A DNA stretch of 64,000 nt from Streptomyces sp. WM4235 (GTDB lineage Bacteria; Actinomycetota; Actinomycetes; Streptomycetales; Streptomycetaceae), in NCBI RefSeq assembly GCF_001279725.1, contig NZ_LGDE01000249.1, positions 3,359 through 67,358 on the forward strand, read 5' to 3'. The notes under the pieces were generated by a model. That model was not told the origin of the DNA. It saw nothing but the letters and a program-made list of their open reading frames with translations, and made no database searches. A program made the translations under genes and the position numbers. Position 1 is the stretch's first letter. Each line of letters opens with the position of its first letter. Shown piece by piece: positions 62,105 to 64,000 of this stretch.

Positions 62105-64000
62105 GTGCGCGCCCCGAAGACCCCGACCCCCCAATACGCCGACTACGCCGCGTTCATGGCCGCTCAGGCCAACACCGCGACCGCCCGCGCGGCCACCGGG
62201 AAGAAGCCCCGCACCCTCAAGAGCTGGGCGTTCGCCAACCGCGGGAAGCTCGCCATCGCAGCGACCGCAGCCAGCCTCGGCCCGGCCGGAGACGTACTGT
62301 CGGCGACCGGCGACGGATGGAAGACCGCCCTCACCCTGGGAGCGGCGGGCGCCACCGCAGCAGGCGCCTGGGGTTGGATGCCCGGCCTCTGTAAGTGGAA
62401 GGGCGACTGGAAGCCGGCCCGCACCCTCCCCGGCCTCAACGACCGACGCACCGCCCTGTCCATGCCCGTCACCGGAGGCGCCCTCCTCACCGCCATGGCC
62501 GCGACCGGCGGCCCCGAATGGGGCGACAACCCCTGGTGGGGTCTCTCCCTCGCCTGGTCCGCCGCCTACGGCACCTGGGCATGGCAGCGCTGGGGCCGTC
62601 GCCCCGTCGAGAACAAGGCGCCCGCCCTGACCCAGCACATGCTCGACTGGATGACCTACGCCGCCGCCACCGACGGCCCCTACCCCAAGAGCAAGCTCGT
62701 CTCCCCGCTCGCCACCCCGCAAGGCGGCTGGAGCGCCGAGATCCACATGCCCCGCGGCAAGGCCTTCCGCATCCAGGCGATGGACGACGTCCTGTCCGCC
62801 ATCGGCATCGACGACGCCGACCTCGTCGCCTTGGAGAAGACCGCACCCCGCAAGGGCAAGATCACCGTCTTCGCCGAGAACCCCCTGAAGAAGGGGACCC
62901 TCTTCGGCCCGCAGCACGTCCTGGACCTGGAGACCGGCCTCGCACCCATCGGCGTCTACTACGACGGCGCCCCGGCCCACTACCGCTTCTACCAGCCCGG
63001 CTCGGGAGCCGTGCACTCCTTCGTCACCGGCACATCCGGCTCGGGCAAGTCGAGGCTCCTCGACGCCCTGCTCGGCATCGAGCGCCGCAGCCCGGTGGTC
63101 TGCTCATTCGTCATCGACCCCCAAGAGGGCCTGTCCCTGCCCGACTGGCCCGACGGCGTCGCCGTCTTCGCCCCCGGCAACGGCTTCGGCATCGTCGTCC
63201 TCCGTGCCTTCCAGGCGATCATGAAGGAGCGCGCCAAGCGGTACAACCGCATGAAGTGGATCGACGACAAGGGCCGCACCCGCGTCGGCCGCGCCTTCTT
63301 CGTCCCCGGAGACCCCGACCCGCTGATCTCCCTCACCCTCGACGAAGCCCACGACCTCCTCAACGACCCCCAGCACGGCGAAGAAGCCGTCGCCATCATC
63401 GGCAACTGCGCCAAAGAGGTCCGCAAGGTCGGCGGCAAACTCCGCCTCGCCAACCAAGGCCCCAACGCATCCGAACTCGGAGGCGAGACACTCCTCCGCG
63501 ACATCCTCCAGGGCGGCAACAACGCCGTACTCCGCTCCGGCAGCTCCGCCACCGGCAAGCGGGCCGCCGGCACCGCCCTCGGCGACATCGACCCCGGCGC
63601 CATCCCCAAGGAGTTCAACGACGGCAGCGGCACCGGCGGCCTCGGCTACCTCGCCGGCCCCGACAACCGGGCCGCCATGTGGCGGGCCCCCAACGTCGAA
63701 GACCCCTACGGCCTCGCCCACGAAGGCTTCACCACCGGCATCGAGCAGGCCAGCATCGACGCCCTGCCCATCGTCCGCCACGTCCTCGCAGAGCACGCCC
63801 TCATGCTGGAGCTGCGCAACGCGGGCGAGCAGTACACCTACGACCCCGCCCGCTTCACCGAAGGCGCCCCCAAGCCGGCCAGGAAGGCCCGCCCCGCCGC
63901 CCCCGCGGTCGAGCACGTGCCCGCGGCAGTCGAACCCGAAGCCGTACCGTCCGCGACCGCGCGGAAGATCATCGCCTTCCTCCTCCACCCCGGCAGCCCC
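62105..64000 (+). CDS. traB: TraB/FtsK-like DNA translocase (3' end beyond window)
   Basis: 632 codons seen from GTG 62105, open at the window end. N-terminal hydrophobic segments (LAIAATAASLGPAG; ALTLGAAGATAAGAWGWMP; ALSMPVTGGALLTAMAATGG; WWGLSLAWSAAYGTWAW) anchor it in the membrane. Walker A GTSGSGKS at 309-316, Walker B SLTLDEAHD with D413/E414, and LRLANQGPNASELGG as the sensor helix. In Streptomyces such a single hexameric motor moves double-stranded plasmid DNA at mycelial contacts. The C-terminal winged helix (gamma domain) that reads recognition repeats is presumably off the window. Confidence 0.87.
   Translation, partial: MRAPKTPTPQYADYAAFMAAQANTATARAATGKKPRTLKSWAFANRGKLAIAATAASLGPAGDVLSATGDGWKTALTLGAAGATAAGAWGWMPGLCKWKGDWKPARTLPGLNDRRTALSMPVTGGALLTAMAATGGPEWGDNPWWGLSLAWSAAYGTWAWQRWGRRPVENKAPALTQHMLDWMTYAAATDGPYPKSKLVSPLATPQGGWSAEIHMPRGKAFRIQAMDDVLSAIGIDDADLVALEKTAPRKGKITVFAENPLKKGTLFGPQHVLDLETGLAPIGVYYDGAPAHYRFYQPGSGAVHSFVTGTSGSGKSRLLDALLGIERRSPVVCSFVIDPQEGLSLPDWPDGVAVFAPGNGFGIVVLRAFQAIMKERAKRYNRMKWIDDKGRTRVGRAFFVPGDPDPLISLTLDEAHDLLNDPQHGEEAVAIIGNCAKEVRKVGGKLRLANQGPNASELGGETLLRDILQGGNNAVLRSGSSATGKRAAGTALGDIDPGAIPKEFNDGSGTGGLGYLAGPDNRAAMWRAPNVEDPYGLAHEGFTTGIEQASIDALPIVRHVLAEHALMLELRNAGEQYTYDPARFTEGAPKPARKARPAAPAVEHVPAAVEPEAVPSATARKIIAFLLHPGSP

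Larger units (their letters stand above)
34805..64000 (+). mobile_element. Integrated conjugative element with phage-type replication module (right end outside window)
   Basis: All genes from the integrase onward fit one mobile element: tyrosine integrase, divergent XRE switch, dense operon of small phage-like genes, recombination and replication proteins, two DNA methylases, GntR repressors, Xis-like HTH, SpdB-like and spread proteins and a TraB/FtsK translocase. No virion genes and no RepSA/RepAM/prim-pol gene are seen in 29.2 kb. The left boundary is the chorismate mutase 3' end. The right end is not reached, so att repeats cannot be compared. Confidence 0.85.

Noticed and set aside
34805..64000. 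Plain prophage
   Set aside because: No terminase, portal, capsid, tail or lysis gene in 29 kb, while SpdB- and TraB-like transfer genes are present. Not fully excluded, since the right end is unseen.

Overview
The window reads as chromosome of a Streptomyces or close relative. It is very GC rich, has strong third-position GC, uses many GTG starts and stop/start overlaps, and carries typical streptomycete families: an XRE/DUF397 pair, a Streptomyces griseus-type trypsin, DUF1906, a LAL-type LuxR regulator, and a conjugative element with a TraB/FtsK-like translocase.

Positions 1-34804 are chromosome. The window opens inside gltB, followed by gltD (glutamate synthase). Next come a large LuxR-type ATPase regulator, a lipoprotein, a DUF1906 secreted protein, a PPOX protein, a VWA protein, a PadR regulator facing an SDR/esterase pair, and a SAM methyltransferase. 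From 15.4 to 28.9 kb lie two blocks that I read as a KstR2-type regulon for degradation of the last two steroid rings (the HIP pathway). Block A is fadE32-like and fadE31, divergent from ipdF-kstR2-fadA6. Block B is echA20-ipdA-ipdB-ipdC, divergent from two SDR genes. The gene order follows the mycobacterial Rv3548c-Rv3563 region as I know it. A near-identical 16-bp palindrome sits in both divergent promoters. In block A a short C-terminal relic of an acyl-CoA dehydrogenase remains exactly where ipdE1 (fadE30) would be expected, and fadD3 is absent. A cspA / DEAD-box helicase / tyrosine phosphatase segment separates the blocks. The flank then holds an XRE/DUF397 pair, a metallopeptidase-like protein, a trypsin, a two-component system and a chorismate mutase gene.

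From 34805 to the window end is an integrated element of more than 29 kb. Its tyrosine integrase stops directly against the stop codon of the chorismate mutase gene, so that 3' end is the probable attachment site. The element runs: integrase; a divergent pair of XRE regulators with three shared boxes; a tightly packed rightward operon of small phage-type genes with a RecE-like nuclease, a Sak4-like ATPase, a C5 DNA methylase, a replication organiser, a DnaC-like loader, a DnaB-like helicase, HNH proteins, an N6-type methylase and a MazG-like protein; a leftward regulatory island with a DUF6907-like protein, a GIY-YIG/GntR fusion, a GntR/UTRA repressor and a UTRA-only paralogue; then a rightward transfer operon with an Xis-like HTH, small proteins, an SpdB-like membrane protein, Ala-rich spread-like proteins and a TraB/FtsK translocase cut by the window end. 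No capsid, tail or terminase gene and no classical AICE Rep protein is visible. The element therefore combines a phage-style replication and recombination module with Streptomyces conjugation genes. TGTGACC-type repeats inside spdB and just upstream of the transfer genes are candidate translocase recognition sites.
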